Source: Anoplolepis gracilipes
Taxonomy: Eukaryota > Arthropoda > Insecta > Hymenoptera > Formicidae
Direction: 5' to 3'
DNA length: 64,000 nt
NCBI RefSeq assembly: GCF_047496725.1
Contig: NC_132974.1
Span: 9,495,001 to 9,559,000 of the forward strand
The translations under genes were made by a program, and so were the position numbers. The notes under the pieces are model-generated. The model had not been told where the DNA came from. It worked only from the letters and a program-made list of their open reading frames with translations, and searched no databases. Below, piece after piece: positions 40,987 through 46,870 of this stretch (positions are counted from its first letter, which is position 1; each line of letters begins with the position of its first letter).

Positions 40987-43326
40987 AAAAAGAAAAGTTG
41001 ACTTATTTATTAAAAAACTTTCAGCTGCAAGTATATTCTCGAATATTATATATAGTCTCGGGATTCGGTAACAAATTACGTTCGATCTTGAATTACTGTC
41101 AAAAGTTCAAGAGGCGCGTCTCGCAGTTTCTCTATTGAAGGGACGGAACTGGCAGAAAGAGATAGAACGAAATGATAGGGCGGAGAGTCACTGTACCGGA
41201 AACGTCGGTTCCGATTCGGGGAGCTGTGCCATTTAATTAAGCTACTATGATCGATCGTTTAATGAGCGCCGTAAATTCATCCGTGTGCATCTTTTCAACG
41301 TCTCGGTATACACTTAATTAAAGCTCGAGTAACTCTCTGTGCGAATTATATCAGCGAACGGAGTTCCAAAGTATCCACTTCCCGGCTGACTGCTCAAGAT
41401 CATCGTTAAATTTCGTGATTATACGGTCCCTGTGAATTGTTCAGTCATTGAGTATCTTAGAAGTCGCGATACTTCAAATTCTTTGAAGCGAACGCTGTCA
41501 TAATTATAACATCCTTTCGTGTTAAATCGAGCTTACTGAAATTTTCCTTGATCCGAAATATTTCAACGTTTGAACATATCAGTTTTATCAAATTGCGAAG
41601 AAAATTTTGCAAAAATTTTTTCTGATACATAGATAATAAATATCAAACAAATTGAAAAAGAAAATACATTATATATTATAATATAAAATCATTTTTATGC
41701 TATTTTAATGTATTATATTTTACTGTTTGTTAAAGTTTATTTTTTATTATTTTTAATATTATACAAAAAAATTACAGAATATACTAACACTAAGTTTAAT
41801 GTTTTTTAATCAAAATATGAGAAAAGTTGTCTTAGATAAAAATTTGTAGAAATTTTGTGTGTGTATAAGCTTTCTTTCGTATAAATTATGAGCACATTTT
41901 ATTGCACAAGTGAACTGTTCAAAGCTCTGTTACGATGAAACTAGTATCTCAAAGATGAATGTTACACTCGCGCAGGAACATATTCCAGTTTTTATATTGA
42001 ACGGATACGAGGATCTGGAGCTCTTCAGGGAGTTGGAGGCGGCGGATCTGGACTATTTGCGTATACATCAACCCGAGGATCGTGCCAAGATACTCACTGC
42101 CGTGCAGCTTTTACACGATCTTCAATGTGAGTATACCGAACAGACTGGCTACATATGTATTATTCACGGTTCCCTAAAGACCTTTTCATCATCGTTGCTA
42201 TTTATCTTGCTGCATATATCATGTTACAATAATTACGAGTCAAATACCTTAAAAATTTATTATAATTTCTTAGAAGCAAGACGTATTTTTTATATTATTT
42301 AATACAAAAAATTAATCTAAAAAGAAATTAATAAAATTAAGCTATAATTCAACTTCTTGCTCTAAAAGAGTGTTAAGATAAAAAAGATATATGAAAATGA
42401 AAAATTTTATTTTAGTTTAAAAATTTTATTTAGACTGTGGTTTTGTCTTTGACTTAAAAATAAAGATTTCTAGAAAAGAAATAACATATTTTGTACATGT
42501 ATATATATATATATATATATATTATCAACCTCACGTACTCGTGTTCTATTTTTCACTTATTTTTACAGCAGGCAGCGAAGGTGACCTGGCTTCGAGCTCG
42601 GAAGGTGACGAGGTCAGCCGTCTGGTCTTAACCTCCGGCCAGACGTCCGGCCACTGTTCTCCCTTCAACCGACGTCAGTTCCCACGGGACTCGGGCTGCT
42701 ACGACGCGCACAAGAATACGACCAGTCGGCGAACCATTAGTCCGGAATCAACCACGACGTCGGCGAAACTGTCGAGAGAGAACAATTTGGACACCGCGTC
42801 GACGGCGGCCACGAAGAACGCCAGTGGTGCGGCCGCTACGGAGGGCGGTCTGACCGATCCGAAGGATGACTTTCACCCCAATATACCGATCTCTGGCCCA
42901 GTAGAAAGGATAGAAAGGAAAGAGAGCCAGTTTGAGAAATCACCATTGCTACGGGGCGGCAACGTGCGATACATCGCGAAAAGAGGTACCTTTGGCGAAA
43001 CAGTGGTCATCGAGGACGCCTGCGAGAGTGGCCCGAAACTGGGCGGCATGGTCAAGTACATGGTCGGCGGTACCGGTGATCTCGGCCTCGAGAGCACCGG
43101 CAACGTTACCGGTCTCGGTCAGCGCGGTTGCCTCAGCGAGAAATCCAGCGACTCCGGCGTCAGCTCGTCCAGCATCAGCTCGGCGCCTCCACCTAGAGAC
43201 AAGGTCCTCGCATCAGCCAGCGCTCTCTCGGACTCGCCTACTAAGAGTTTCGGCAGTTTTACCAGAGCCTCGCCGACTTCCCAGGGTGGCAGCAAACCTC
43301 AGAACAACGACGGGAGCTACCAATGA
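630..43326 (+). CDS. SKIP: SASH/SKIP-family adaptor protein (SAM and SH3 domain-containing), 12 exons, 5' end outside window
   Basis: This is the only gene I recognise in the window. Twelve exons join with matching phases (incoming 1, then 0,0,0,1,2,0,0,0,0,0,1) to give 879 residues ending in TGA. Family assignment rests on an SH3 domain (joined residues about 485-541, split between two exons) followed closely by a SAM domain (about 566-628). This order and spacing are characteristic of SASH1/SASH3 of vertebrates and SKIP of Drosophila. These are non-enzymatic scaffolds; Drosophila SKIP was described as a partner of the Shal (Kv4) potassium channel, so a neuronal membrane-associated role is plausible but inferred. 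Seven of the eight splice junctions between 28.3 and 39.8 kb that I scored look ordinary; those around exon 35593-35850 and the donor at 39785 are weak. The start codon lies upstream of the window unless an internal promoter is used. In-frame ATGs at 28196 and 28220 could begin shorter isoforms. Confidence 0.9.
1446..1529. repeat. (CT)n/(GA)n microsatellite
   Basis: Nearly uninterrupted CT dinucleotides with a few CG and TTT interruptions. This creates Ser/Leu-rich ORFs on the plus strand and Arg/Glu-rich ORFs on the minus strand that are artefacts. GA/CT arrays can bind GAGA factor in insects; there is no direct evidence for that here. Confidence 0.95.
1739..1849. repeat. imperfect AT-rich palindrome (111 bp)
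   Basis: The left arm at 1739-1769 includes TATATCATGCATTATA. The right arm at 1811-1849 carries its reverse complement TATAATGCATGATATA and continues through ATAATTTATAATT, with about 8 extra bases in the right arm. The spacer is about 41 bp. It resembles a foldback element or degraded MITE, but I see no clear target-site duplication. Confidence 0.7.
2877..2919. repeat. (GA)n microsatellite
   Basis: About 20 GA units, uninterrupted, in an AT-rich intron. Confidence 0.95.
4441..4467. repeat. (AT)n microsatellite
   Basis: About 13 AT units followed by ordinary sequence with a short GT run. Confidence 0.9.
5563..5638 (+). other. candidate noncoding or first exon ending at a strong donor
   Basis: The sequence ends ...AAGTACAACAG|GTATGT, close to the consensus donor. 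A possible acceptor, TATACAAGTCAG, precedes 5563 but has a poor pyrimidine tract, so this may instead be the 3' end of a longer first exon. One frame leaves the donor in phase 0 and could join the phase-0 acceptor at 28145, but it has no in-frame ATG. A 5' UTR exon is the simplest reading. This is inference from splice signals only. Confidence 0.22.
6243..6309. repeat. (CT)n microsatellite with CTAT and TTT interruptions
   Basis: Pyrimidine dinucleotide array in the CpG-rich island, just 5' of the candidate first exon at 6428. It could act as a promoter-proximal CT/GA tract or simply be a repeat. Confidence 0.92.
6428..6511 (+). CDS. candidate alternative first coding exon of SKIP (28 codons)
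   Basis: The frame is open from 6359 and contains tandem ATGs at 6428 and 6431, both with A at -3 and the second with G at +4. It encodes MMGQPVMSDEF followed by Arg/Met/Gln/Tyr-rich sequence that looks protein-like. A possible donor GCC|GTATAT at 6512 leaves phase 0, matching the acceptor at 28145, so a shorter isoform could start here. A second phase-0 donor is CAC|GTGTAT at 6548. Neither donor is strong, I recognise no homologous N-terminus, and the frame could be chance in a CpG-rich patch. No transcript evidence is available here. Confidence 0.28.
6781..9260 (+). other. long intron, AT-rich block
   Basis: No supportable coding sequence. The main structure is the large palindrome at 8332-8455 with an adjacent (TA)n run at about 8284-8308. 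Confidence 0.6.
8332..8455. repeat. near-perfect AT-rich inverted repeat (about 50-bp arms)
   Basis: The left arm starts AAAAATTGTCTAATTTT and continues through TTGGCTATAATGGATTTTTA. The right arm is its reverse complement (TAAAAATCCATTATAGCCAA, then AAAATTAGACAATTTTT) with only a couple of differences. The centre is a (TA)n run at about 8381-8405. Arms this similar imply recent origin or gene conversion. It may be a non-autonomous foldback/MITE-like element or the product of replication-slippage inversion. Confidence 0.88.
9261..10600 (+). other. GC/CpG-rich intronic block
   Basis: Compositionally like the island at 5.4-6.8 kb. ORFs on both strands overlap and show no recognisable domain; the 122-residue plus-strand frame at 9269-9637 looks fortuitous. 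Possible enhancer or promoter sequence; nothing specific could be assigned. Confidence 0.4.
10601..11040 (+). other. AT-rich intronic block
   Basis: Low-complexity AT-rich sequence; I see nothing else in it. Confidence 0.6.
11182..11247 (+). CDS. candidate 66-nt cassette exon (22 codons, phase 0/0)
   Basis: Acceptor GTTCCTCGTTTCAG precedes 11182 and a strong donor CGGCAG|GTACGT follows 11247. The interval is exactly 22 codons, open in the phase-0 frame, beginning ESITRPPKATFF and ending KLFNRQ. Phase 0 at both ends matches the flanking known exons (end of 772, start of 28145), so inclusion would keep the SKIP frame. Alternatively the donor belongs to a longer first exon starting at the in-frame ATG at 11041. 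I recognise no homologue, and chance occurrence in 27 kb is quite possible. Confidence 0.25.
11655..11700. repeat. (CT)n/(TCTG)n microsatellite
   Basis: Pyrimidine-rich array mixing CTCT and CTGTCTCT units at the 3' edge of a GC-rich block. Confidence 0.9.
11771..20480 (+). other. long intron, mixed block
   Basis: Alternates AT-rich stretches with a CpG-rich patch at 12.3-13.3 kb and moderately GC-rich sequence at 16.8-17.3 and 18.0-18.5 kb. It contains a run of 12 C at 18223-18234 and a long (GA)n tract at 20168-20236. No ORF shows a recognisable domain or convincing paired splice sites. Confidence 0.55.
20168..20236. repeat. long (GA)n microsatellite
   Basis: More than 30 uninterrupted GA units, flanked by AGAAAG variants. 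Confidence 0.97.
23034..23099. repeat. (TA)n followed by (GT)n compound microsatellite
   Basis: TA units to about 23078, then about ten GT units. Confidence 0.95.
23481..23521. repeat. (TA)n microsatellite
   Basis: About 20 TA units followed by several hundred bases of extremely AT-rich sequence. Confidence 0.93.
28145..28306 (+). CDS. SKIP: SKIP exon 2 of window
   Basis: Acceptor TTTTGTTTACAG, donor CACAGG|GTAAAT, 162 nt, phase 0/0, 54 residues (joined residues 48-101). It begins VDTPDSVLQSGLGLGPDMG, contains RDYDRLRYLQMNGG and ends FEETIHR. I can assign no known domain. The frame has no stops and the next exon continues a charged segment. In-frame methionines at 28196 and 28220 are possible internal starts if transcription begins within the preceding intron. 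The charged, Tyr/Arg-rich sequence suggests a conserved N-terminal module of the family, which is inference. Confidence 0.88.
28307..28654 (+). other. intron
   Basis: 348-bp AT-rich intron from GTAAAT to GCATTTTTCAG. Nothing else seen. Confidence 0.85.
28655..28711 (+). CDS. SKIP: SKIP exon 3 of window (57-nt small exon)
   Basis: Acceptor TTTGCATTTTTCAG and donor GAGGAG|GTGAGT flank 57 nt in phase 0/0, encoding LKVQEALRKKERFHKEHEE. This highly charged 19-residue segment is predicted to be helical and probably continues into the next exon (ILRDIRQGLMQLGRDG), giving a short coiled-coil-like stretch. Being symmetric, the exon could be skipped in frame. The same frame reads through the donor into the intron as an artefactual ORF to 29484. 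Confidence 0.9.
30080..30145. repeat. (GA)n microsatellite
   Basis: About 33 GA units, essentially uninterrupted. Confidence 0.97.
31681..31779 (+). other. three consecutive intronic hairpins
   Basis: Hairpin 1 is TCAGGACGTT (31681-31690) paired with AACGTCCTGA (31699-31708), loop 8 nt, no mismatch. Hairpin 2 is CCGATAATCG (31709-31718) paired with CGATTATCGG (31738-31747), no mismatch. Hairpin 3 is TGCGGT (31752-31757) paired with ACCGCA (31774-31779), with further U-A pairing inside. They are nearly contiguous. The function is unknown: a structured intronic RNA, splicing regulator or remnant of a mobile element are all possible. Confidence 0.6.
32779..32845 (+). CDS. SKIP: SKIP exon 4 of window
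   Basis: Acceptor GTTGCTGTTTCAG and donor CCTGGGG|GTAAGT flank 67 nt, phase 0 in and 1 out, encoding ILRDIRQGLMQLGRDGRGQ then LPG plus the first base of an Asp codon. It continues the charged helical segment of the preceding exon and ends in a Gly-rich turn. The next exon supplies AC to complete GAC, which supports the junction. No catalytic residues. Confidence 0.88.
32846..34376 (+). other. intron
   Basis: 1.53-kb intron. CpG-rich near the donor, then very AT-rich with a (TA)n tract at 33429-33469. Ends at acceptor GAATTCGCAG. No exon recognised. Confidence 0.75.
33429..33469. repeat. (TA)n microsatellite
   Basis: About 20 TA units. Confidence 0.93.
34377..34542 (+). CDS. SKIP: SKIP exon 5 of window: acidic, Gly-rich segment
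   Basis: Acceptor TTGAATTCGCAG and donor GGAAG|GTAACG flank 166 nt, phase 1 in and 2 out. It encodes (D)DTYMYDEDARCGGAGGLG, then WYDEPPYESDPEDFLMG and ends near TIQNGR. It is rich in Asp, Glu, Tyr and Gly. Tyrosines in acidic context (TYMYDED, WYDEPPYESD) are typical of tyrosine-kinase target sites, which is inference. The ATG at 34289 upstream is in frame only because the intron end happens to be open; splicing from 32845 is preferred because the split Asp codon fits. Confidence 0.86.
34543..34662 (+). other. short intron (120 bp)
   Basis: GTAACG to GTACGTCAG; the pyrimidine tract is poor. Confidence 0.8.
34663..34891 (+). CDS. SKIP: SKIP exon 6 of window: Ser/Thr/Arg-rich linker
   Basis: Acceptor CGTACGTCAG and donor GTGCAG|GTAAGT flank 229 nt, phase 2 in and 0 out. 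It encodes 76 complete residues starting VCFTLNLRPENRGEG, through DISLPRDRSRKGATS and MRGLIVPQGHNNPPTIIPL, to SGDYASSDVQ. No catalytic domain. Basic Ser-containing motifs such as RDRSRKGATS and THSRASRES are possible sites for basophilic kinases and 14-3-3 binding, which is inference. Phase and frame join smoothly to both neighbours. Confidence 0.88.
34892..35592 (+). other. intron with G-rich tract near its 3' end
   Basis: 701-bp intron. A purine tract with four G runs (35499-35526) lies about 70 bp before the acceptor. The acceptor itself (TTTTGGGGCTGCAG) has an interrupted pyrimidine tract. Confidence 0.75.
35499..35526 (+). promoter_or_regulatory. G-run tract, possible intronic splicing regulator or G-quadruplex
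   Basis: GGGG, GGAGGAGGA, GGGGG, GGG and GG runs within 28 nt, immediately upstream of a weak 3' splice site. G runs are bound by hnRNP H/F-type proteins and often regulate nearby exons; the role here is inferred. Confidence 0.35.
35593..35850 (+). CDS. SKIP: SKIP exon 7 of window: histidine-rich, probably alternative
   Basis: Starts in phase 0 after TTTTGGGGCTGCAG with SVSSRLSTVSVDTSRSDQPP, followed by HEHHHNHRHHHEHHH and a Ser/Thr/Asn-rich stretch to QRRPIPRY. The 3' border is the least certain in the gene. The only phase-0 donor that fits the next exon is TAT|GTTCGT at 35851, giving 258 nt. Others (ACTT|GTATAC at 35871, AAC|GTATGG after an in-frame TAA) fit less well. The His cluster could bind metal or be pH-sensitive, which is inference. 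Weak signals on both sides and 0/0 symmetry suggest a cassette exon. Skipping would join DVQ directly to SRSSGEEG. Confidence 0.72.
36782..36800. repeat. (CG)n dinucleotide run
   Basis: Nine consecutive CG/GC units in AT-rich surroundings; a potential Z-DNA-forming tract and dense CpG site. Confidence 0.9.
37211..37232. repeat. (TA)n microsatellite
   Basis: About 11 TA units. Confidence 0.9.
37734..37832 (+). CDS. SKIP: SKIP exon 8 of window: acidic Ser-rich, 33 codons
   Basis: Acceptor CAACGTTTTAG and a good donor CACACA|GTATGT flank 99 nt in phase 0/0. The frame encodes SRSSGEEGLSPSQSSDYEDQ, then EELESQHSAAVHT. No stop in this frame; an overlapping basic frame starting MKIKRSS is a shadow. 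The serine/acidic composition matches casein-kinase-2-type sites and a disordered linker ahead of the SH3 domain. The exon is short, lies in noncoding-looking surroundings and is easily overlooked; it is supported by phase agreement with both neighbours and good splice sites. Confidence 0.82.
37833..39445 (+). other. intron
   Basis: 1.61-kb intron, AT-rich with a GC-rich 3' quarter; acceptor AATTAAAATTTCCAG. No exon recognised. Confidence 0.75.
39446..39784 (+). CDS. SKIP: SKIP exon 9 of window: basic helix, Ser-rich linker and first part of SH3
   Basis: Acceptor AAAATTTCCAG, donor TTCAAG|GTCTGT (less common +3 to +6 bases), 339 nt, phase 0/0, 113 residues (joined 394-506). Begins SEASALLEGDARAG, continues with an Arg-rich helical stretch (ARNLRHDVQRKISRLRQDR), then Ser-rich linker, and ends CRARALVDYTPSPYDKDALKFK split here as CRARALVDYTPSPYDKD plus ALKFK, the beta-a strand, RT loop and diverging turn of an SH3 domain. 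ALVDYTPSPYD corresponds to the canonical ALYDY motif with Val in place of the first Tyr. Confidence 0.93.
39785..40096 (+). other. intron interrupting the SH3 domain
   Basis: 312-bp intron inserted between KFK and KGD of the SH3 domain; acceptor ACGTTGTTTCAG. Confidence 0.88.
40097..40309 (+). CDS. SKIP: SKIP exon 10 of window: rest of SH3 and start of SAM
   Basis: Acceptor GTTGTTTCAG, donor CTTCAG|GTAGGG, 213 nt, phase 0/0, 71 residues (joined 507-577). It encodes KGDIIDVVQMNKSGLWKG, then VVHNRIGHFKFINVEIL, completing the SH3 fold (joined 485-541). A basic linker RRGEPERGKWGQRYRQK follows, then SVQELLQRMNLQ, helix 1 of the SAM domain. The position of the conserved SH3 Trp is kept (GLWKG), but the usual Pro-x-x-Tyr near the C-terminus is replaced by Lys-Phe and Asn-Val. 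This pattern fits SASH-family SH3 domains, so ligand specificity probably differs from PxxP-binding SH3s. Confidence 0.95.
40310..41975 (+). other. intron
   Basis: 1.67-kb intron, pyrimidine-rich at the 5' end, with (TA)n at 40944-40984 and AT-rich 3' part; acceptor TACACTCGCGCAG. Confidence 0.8.
40944..40984. repeat. (TA)n microsatellite
   Basis: About 20 TA units. Confidence 0.93.
41976..42126 (+). CDS. SKIP: SKIP exon 11 of window: SAM domain core
   Basis: Acceptor ACTCGCGCAG, donor CTTCAAT|GTGAGT, 151 nt, phase 0 in and 1 out. It encodes EHIPVFILNGYEDLELFREL, then EAADLDYLRIHQPEDRAKIL and TAVQLLHDLQ. With SVQELLQRMNLQ of the preceding exon this makes a complete SAM domain of about 62 residues (joined 566-628): five helices, the NGYEDLELF helix-2/3 loop and the DRAKIL helix-5 start. 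SAM domains mediate homo- and hetero-oligomerisation; in this family they support scaffold assembly. The split codon T|CA gives Ser. The acceptor TCGCGCAG has few pyrimidines. Confidence 0.95.
42127..42568 (+). other. intron
   Basis: 442-bp AT-rich intron with (TA)n at 42499-42521; acceptor TTATTTTTACAG. Confidence 0.9.
42499..42521. repeat. (TA)n microsatellite
   Basis: About 11 TA units in the last intron. Confidence 0.9.
42569..43326 (+). CDS. SKIP: SKIP exon 12 of window: low-complexity tail and stop codon
   Basis: Acceptor CACTTATTTTTACAG, phase 1 in, 251 residues then TGA at 43324-43326. Starts (S)GSEGDLASSSEGDEVS, continues through Ser/Thr/Ala/Asn-rich sequence, a more ordered stretch around RGGNVRYIAKRGTFGETVVI and GGMVKYMVGGTGDLG, then SEKSSDSGVSSSSISSAPPP and ends QNNDGSYQ. 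No folded domain recognised; unlike vertebrate SASH1 no second SAM domain is visible. DSGVSS at 43150-43167 matches the DSGxxS phosphodegron pattern of beta-TrCP/Slimb substrates. GC and codon use are higher than the AT-rich surroundings, as expected for coding. The 3' frame at 42932 is a shadow. Confidence 0.93.
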
Positions 43327-46145
43327 GAAAAGTAGCAACGAATCGGTAGGTCGACGAGTCGCGGCGCGATTTTGAGCCGAAGGTAAGGAAAATGAAAATG
43401 AGAAAAATACTTAATGATCTTAATGAAAAATCGATTGAGGAGCCTTAATTCAGATTCAAAGGAGATTTATGTGATCGCAATCGTCTCTAGACTACGGTTC
43501 GTCCATGAAAAAGTTGAGCAATGTGGGATCAACGAATATTTCGGATGTTTTATATTCAATAAGAAAGATACAACTTCCGAATCCGATCCTAATAAACGTA
43601 CGTCATAACAAGATGTTTCTTCCACTCTGAACTTGCAAAGTTAAAGCAATTTTAATGAGATTAATAATAATAATAATAATAATTGACTGTTGTATGCTCG
43701 TTGTAAAGTATGCGGTACATACAAACGCATCTCGATTTGAATACGCAAAGCATTATCTTATTTTTTGTTATTCTCGTTGAGGAGCTAAATAAAAAGATTT
43801 TACTTTGATTTGTTTGGTAATTTTTGTCACAAATATGTGCGATCATATCATAAATTCTAATATCTCTTGACATGCGTCGATTTTAACGTCGAGAGAATAT
43901 TTTCTTATTTTCTTATTTATCTTGGATGTCTGTTGAGGATGGCGAGGAAAAGTGATGAAAACAATCGCGCAAAGTTTTAAAATTAAAAATTTTTAAATTT
44001 ACAATAAGAATTAAGGATGCGCGAGCAAAATTTCTTCACGTTGCGTTTGATTCGAAAGAGATGCGTTCAACGAGAAGAACGAGGCTGAGCATGACGTCAC
44101 TGCCAGTCATCATTCTGATCTTCATAACATCTTGCCGATTGCTCTTGGTTTATCGAAATCAAGCCAAGTCACATCGCGCCTATATAATTGTGTAATTAAT
44201 AATAGTAATAATAATAAGCGAATACTATGTGATACGGTAGCAATATACGATCGATTAATCGAATAGGTAAAGAAGAAAGAAACGACGGTGAATAACCGTT
44301 GCGATCCAATGTGTACAATAAATAAATGACGGGGAAAAAAAAGAAAGAATAAAGAGATCCGTTGTATATAACGAATGCGCGTCCATTGGTTTTGATTTCG
44401 CGTTCGGTATTATCTGTCGATTTCATCTCAGTGACGACCTCGCGATTAATCACTGCAAATACTATAGTTTGTCTGACGTGCGATATAGCCCGTCAAAAAC
44501 TGCCAGCGTTATCGAGTTCTTGTCTCTCTTCAAATAGCGGTCTCTTATCTCATATATTTTAAACTCTTTTATACGTTAAATCGATCTCATCGCTATACGA
44601 AAGACGTGCGTAAACCGTACGAGAGATAATTATGAATTATCTCGAGACAATTTTCCGCTTAAATATAGCAAACTCGCGAGGATCCATCTTTCTTATCCAG
44701 TGATGTAGACGGATTATCGGATCACAGGATGCCTTACGAGCGTTTTTCACTACTTTATTACTTAGCTTATTTACGCGAATTTAATAAAGCTCAGTGCGTA
44801 CACTCGAACGTCGACTCTCGCGAGGGAATATCTCTTATTTTTCACCTTTCGCATAATTTTGTACGTAATAGCGACGACCCACGAAATTTGCACGAAACGG
44901 CGCCGATTATTATGCCGCATCGCTTACTATTACGATCGACAATCCCCCATCGTCGATGCGACTCATCAGTTCTTCGACACGATGGTAATCTGTACATGTG
45001 TATATTGACCATGCCACGAGAGAGGAAAACGTTGAAAGTTACAGAGATTTTGTATGTACATATATATAATATATACATATATACATATATACATATATAT
45101 ATGTATATACGTAGAACTTAATGATGTTTTGTATTGACTTTGCTCGTTTGCCAAAATTTAAGACTAGGCTCTATACATACGCGATATATACTATATATAT
45201 ACATATATATATATTGTACCGTTGGATTTTATTGTACATCTCTTGTATAGTGTAAAATCATAGATGAATTTACGAGACGCGGGAGCGCAATCAGAAAAAG
45301 AGCTGCGGGAACAGATATGGGCGGAGCCGAAGAGCCCGACGGATAATAATAATTTATAAGTAATAATTTTAGCTGTATATGCGTGTGTGTGCGTGTGAGA
45401 GAGAGAGAGAGATTCGGCGCGAAGCGGATTATTATTAATTAAAGTAGAAGAAGAAATATGCAGGACATACACCCACTACTGAATGAATGACCGGTCGAAG
45501 CGAATAGCACGTTGACGGAAAGTGGTGATATTAAAGAGTTCTTGCAATGCCGTGTTTTTTCACATTTACGATAAACACTAAAAAGTCCATATATCTGTTT
45601 AACTGACAAATAAAATTAAAACCTTACCCTTAATGTGTGTGTTTACGGTTTCAAAGAGAATATCTTAATAATCCTCAGATAGAAATAACTTATTATCTAT
45701 TACTACTGAGATCAAAAAGATATTCTTACGTGAATTCAGATAATCGGGTAAGTTGGAGATGAAAGTTGTTGAGAGCTTAGTGTTTATCGTATTCGATATA
45801 CGTTATTGCAATAACGTTATAAGAATTTGTTGAAGGCTACAAGCGTTTCACACGATATATGTACATTTTTCACATTGTCATCATCTAACATGTAATGTAG
45901 AGAGCGTGCTTCTTTTTACATCATTGTCGCAAAAAATACGAAAAGCAAATTGAAGTAGGCAGAAAAAAGATTTGGTCAGTTCAGAAGTCGGCTATGATTA
46001 GATCGAATATGCAGTCGCAAGTTGCTTCCATCGACGTCGAGATTAATTAATGCGACATACTCGATCGCGGTGCGTGTACGCGCGTGCGTAGCGAGAGCGA
46101 AATTTCGAGATCGATATCCGTTTGCTTCATCAGTGGACCCATTTG

Positions 46146-46171
46146 TTTTTTTTTTTTTTTTTTTTTTTTTT
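46146..46171 (+). repeat. poly-T run (26 nt)
   Basis: Uninterrupted T homopolymer in the probable 3' UTR. On the minus strand it would be a poly-A, raising the possibility of a retrocopy tail, but no adjacent retrosequence is recognisable. Confidence 0.9.
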
Positions 46172-46683
46172 AACGAGTTTGTGTGATGATTCGACGATTC
46201 GAATAGTGCCGAGAAGACTTATCCAATAAATGATATGTCGATTTCGATGACGTCTGCTAGTTTATCCGTTCCATCGAGAATATTAACAAATGTAGAGAAC
46301 GAACAAAGCGATTATTATGAGACAAAGGGCGAGACTGGGAGAGATGATTGAAAATTGAGCATATGTGTGCGCGTATATGTGAGAGAAAAAGCGAATTGAA
46401 GAAGGAGACAACGCGATGTTAAATTAGTAACGAGTTTATGAGAGTACGAATAGACACGATAGTGATTTTATTAGCTCGGGAAATTATGCAGCGTTTGATG
46501 TAAAGTAAACTTATTCTCTATCGTAGATCCCCCCTCCCTGCCCAAAAAAAAAAACAGACGCACTAATCGAAAATAGATAATTTAAGCGAATCTTAAGGAA
46601 GAAATGAGAATCGTCGATGAAAGAAGGCCTAAACGGCGTCGCCTTGCACGCCCCTCGAAAAAAAAAAAAAAGGCGAGGCGCGA

Positions 46684-46765
46684 TCGCTAGATAAATTTAT
46701 TCGTCGGTCGAGAAGCGTGTCGCACGCGCGACGAAAGCGCGGCGCTTTCGGTGATTTGCTAGCGA
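46684..46765 (+). other. nested hairpin near the distal polyadenylation signal
   Basis: Outer stem TCGCTAG (46684-46690) pairs with CTAGCGA (46759-46765). Inside, CGAAAGCGC (46732-46740) pairs with GCGCTTTCG (46742-46750). Both stems are perfect. The element ends 80 nt before the AATAAA at 46846. It could be a structured 3' UTR element. Confidence 0.5.
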
Positions 46766-46845
46766 AACAAGTTATAAGCGTTTACGTAGCGGTCTAGTCC
46801 ATTCTTCTCGCGTGGTTAACGAATATAATGTACATAATATAAAGT

Positions 46846-46851
46846 AATAAA
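46846..46851 (+). terminator. SKIP: candidate distal polyadenylation signal
   Basis: AATAAA within GTAATAAAAAC, 10 nt after a UGUACAUA Pumilio-type site, and followed by T/G-rich sequence. Other hexamers upstream could be used alternatively. Confidence 0.4.
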
Positions 46852-46870
46852 AACACAGATCTAGAGAGAA

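Larger units (their letters stand above)
43327..46870 (+). other. SKIP: probable long 3' UTR of SKIP with several polyadenylation signals
   Basis: No coding sequence after the TGA. AATAAA hexamers occur at about 43788, 44317, 44321, 44347, 45607 and 46846, followed after the last by a T/G-rich stretch (46906-46962) typical of cleavage downstream elements. UGUANAUA (Pumilio-type) matches lie at 44363, 45055, 45102 and 46829. A long T run is at 46146-46171 and (TAA)n at 43665-43680. A good donor AAG|GTAAGG at 43383 could start a 3' UTR intron. The extent is inferred; neuronal insect genes commonly have 3' UTRs of this length. Confidence 0.5.

Noticed and set aside
42932..43375. 147-residue ORF overlapping the last SKIP exon
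   Set aside because: Shadow frame of the real coding frame in GC-rich sequence; Arg/Ala/Ser-rich without domain.
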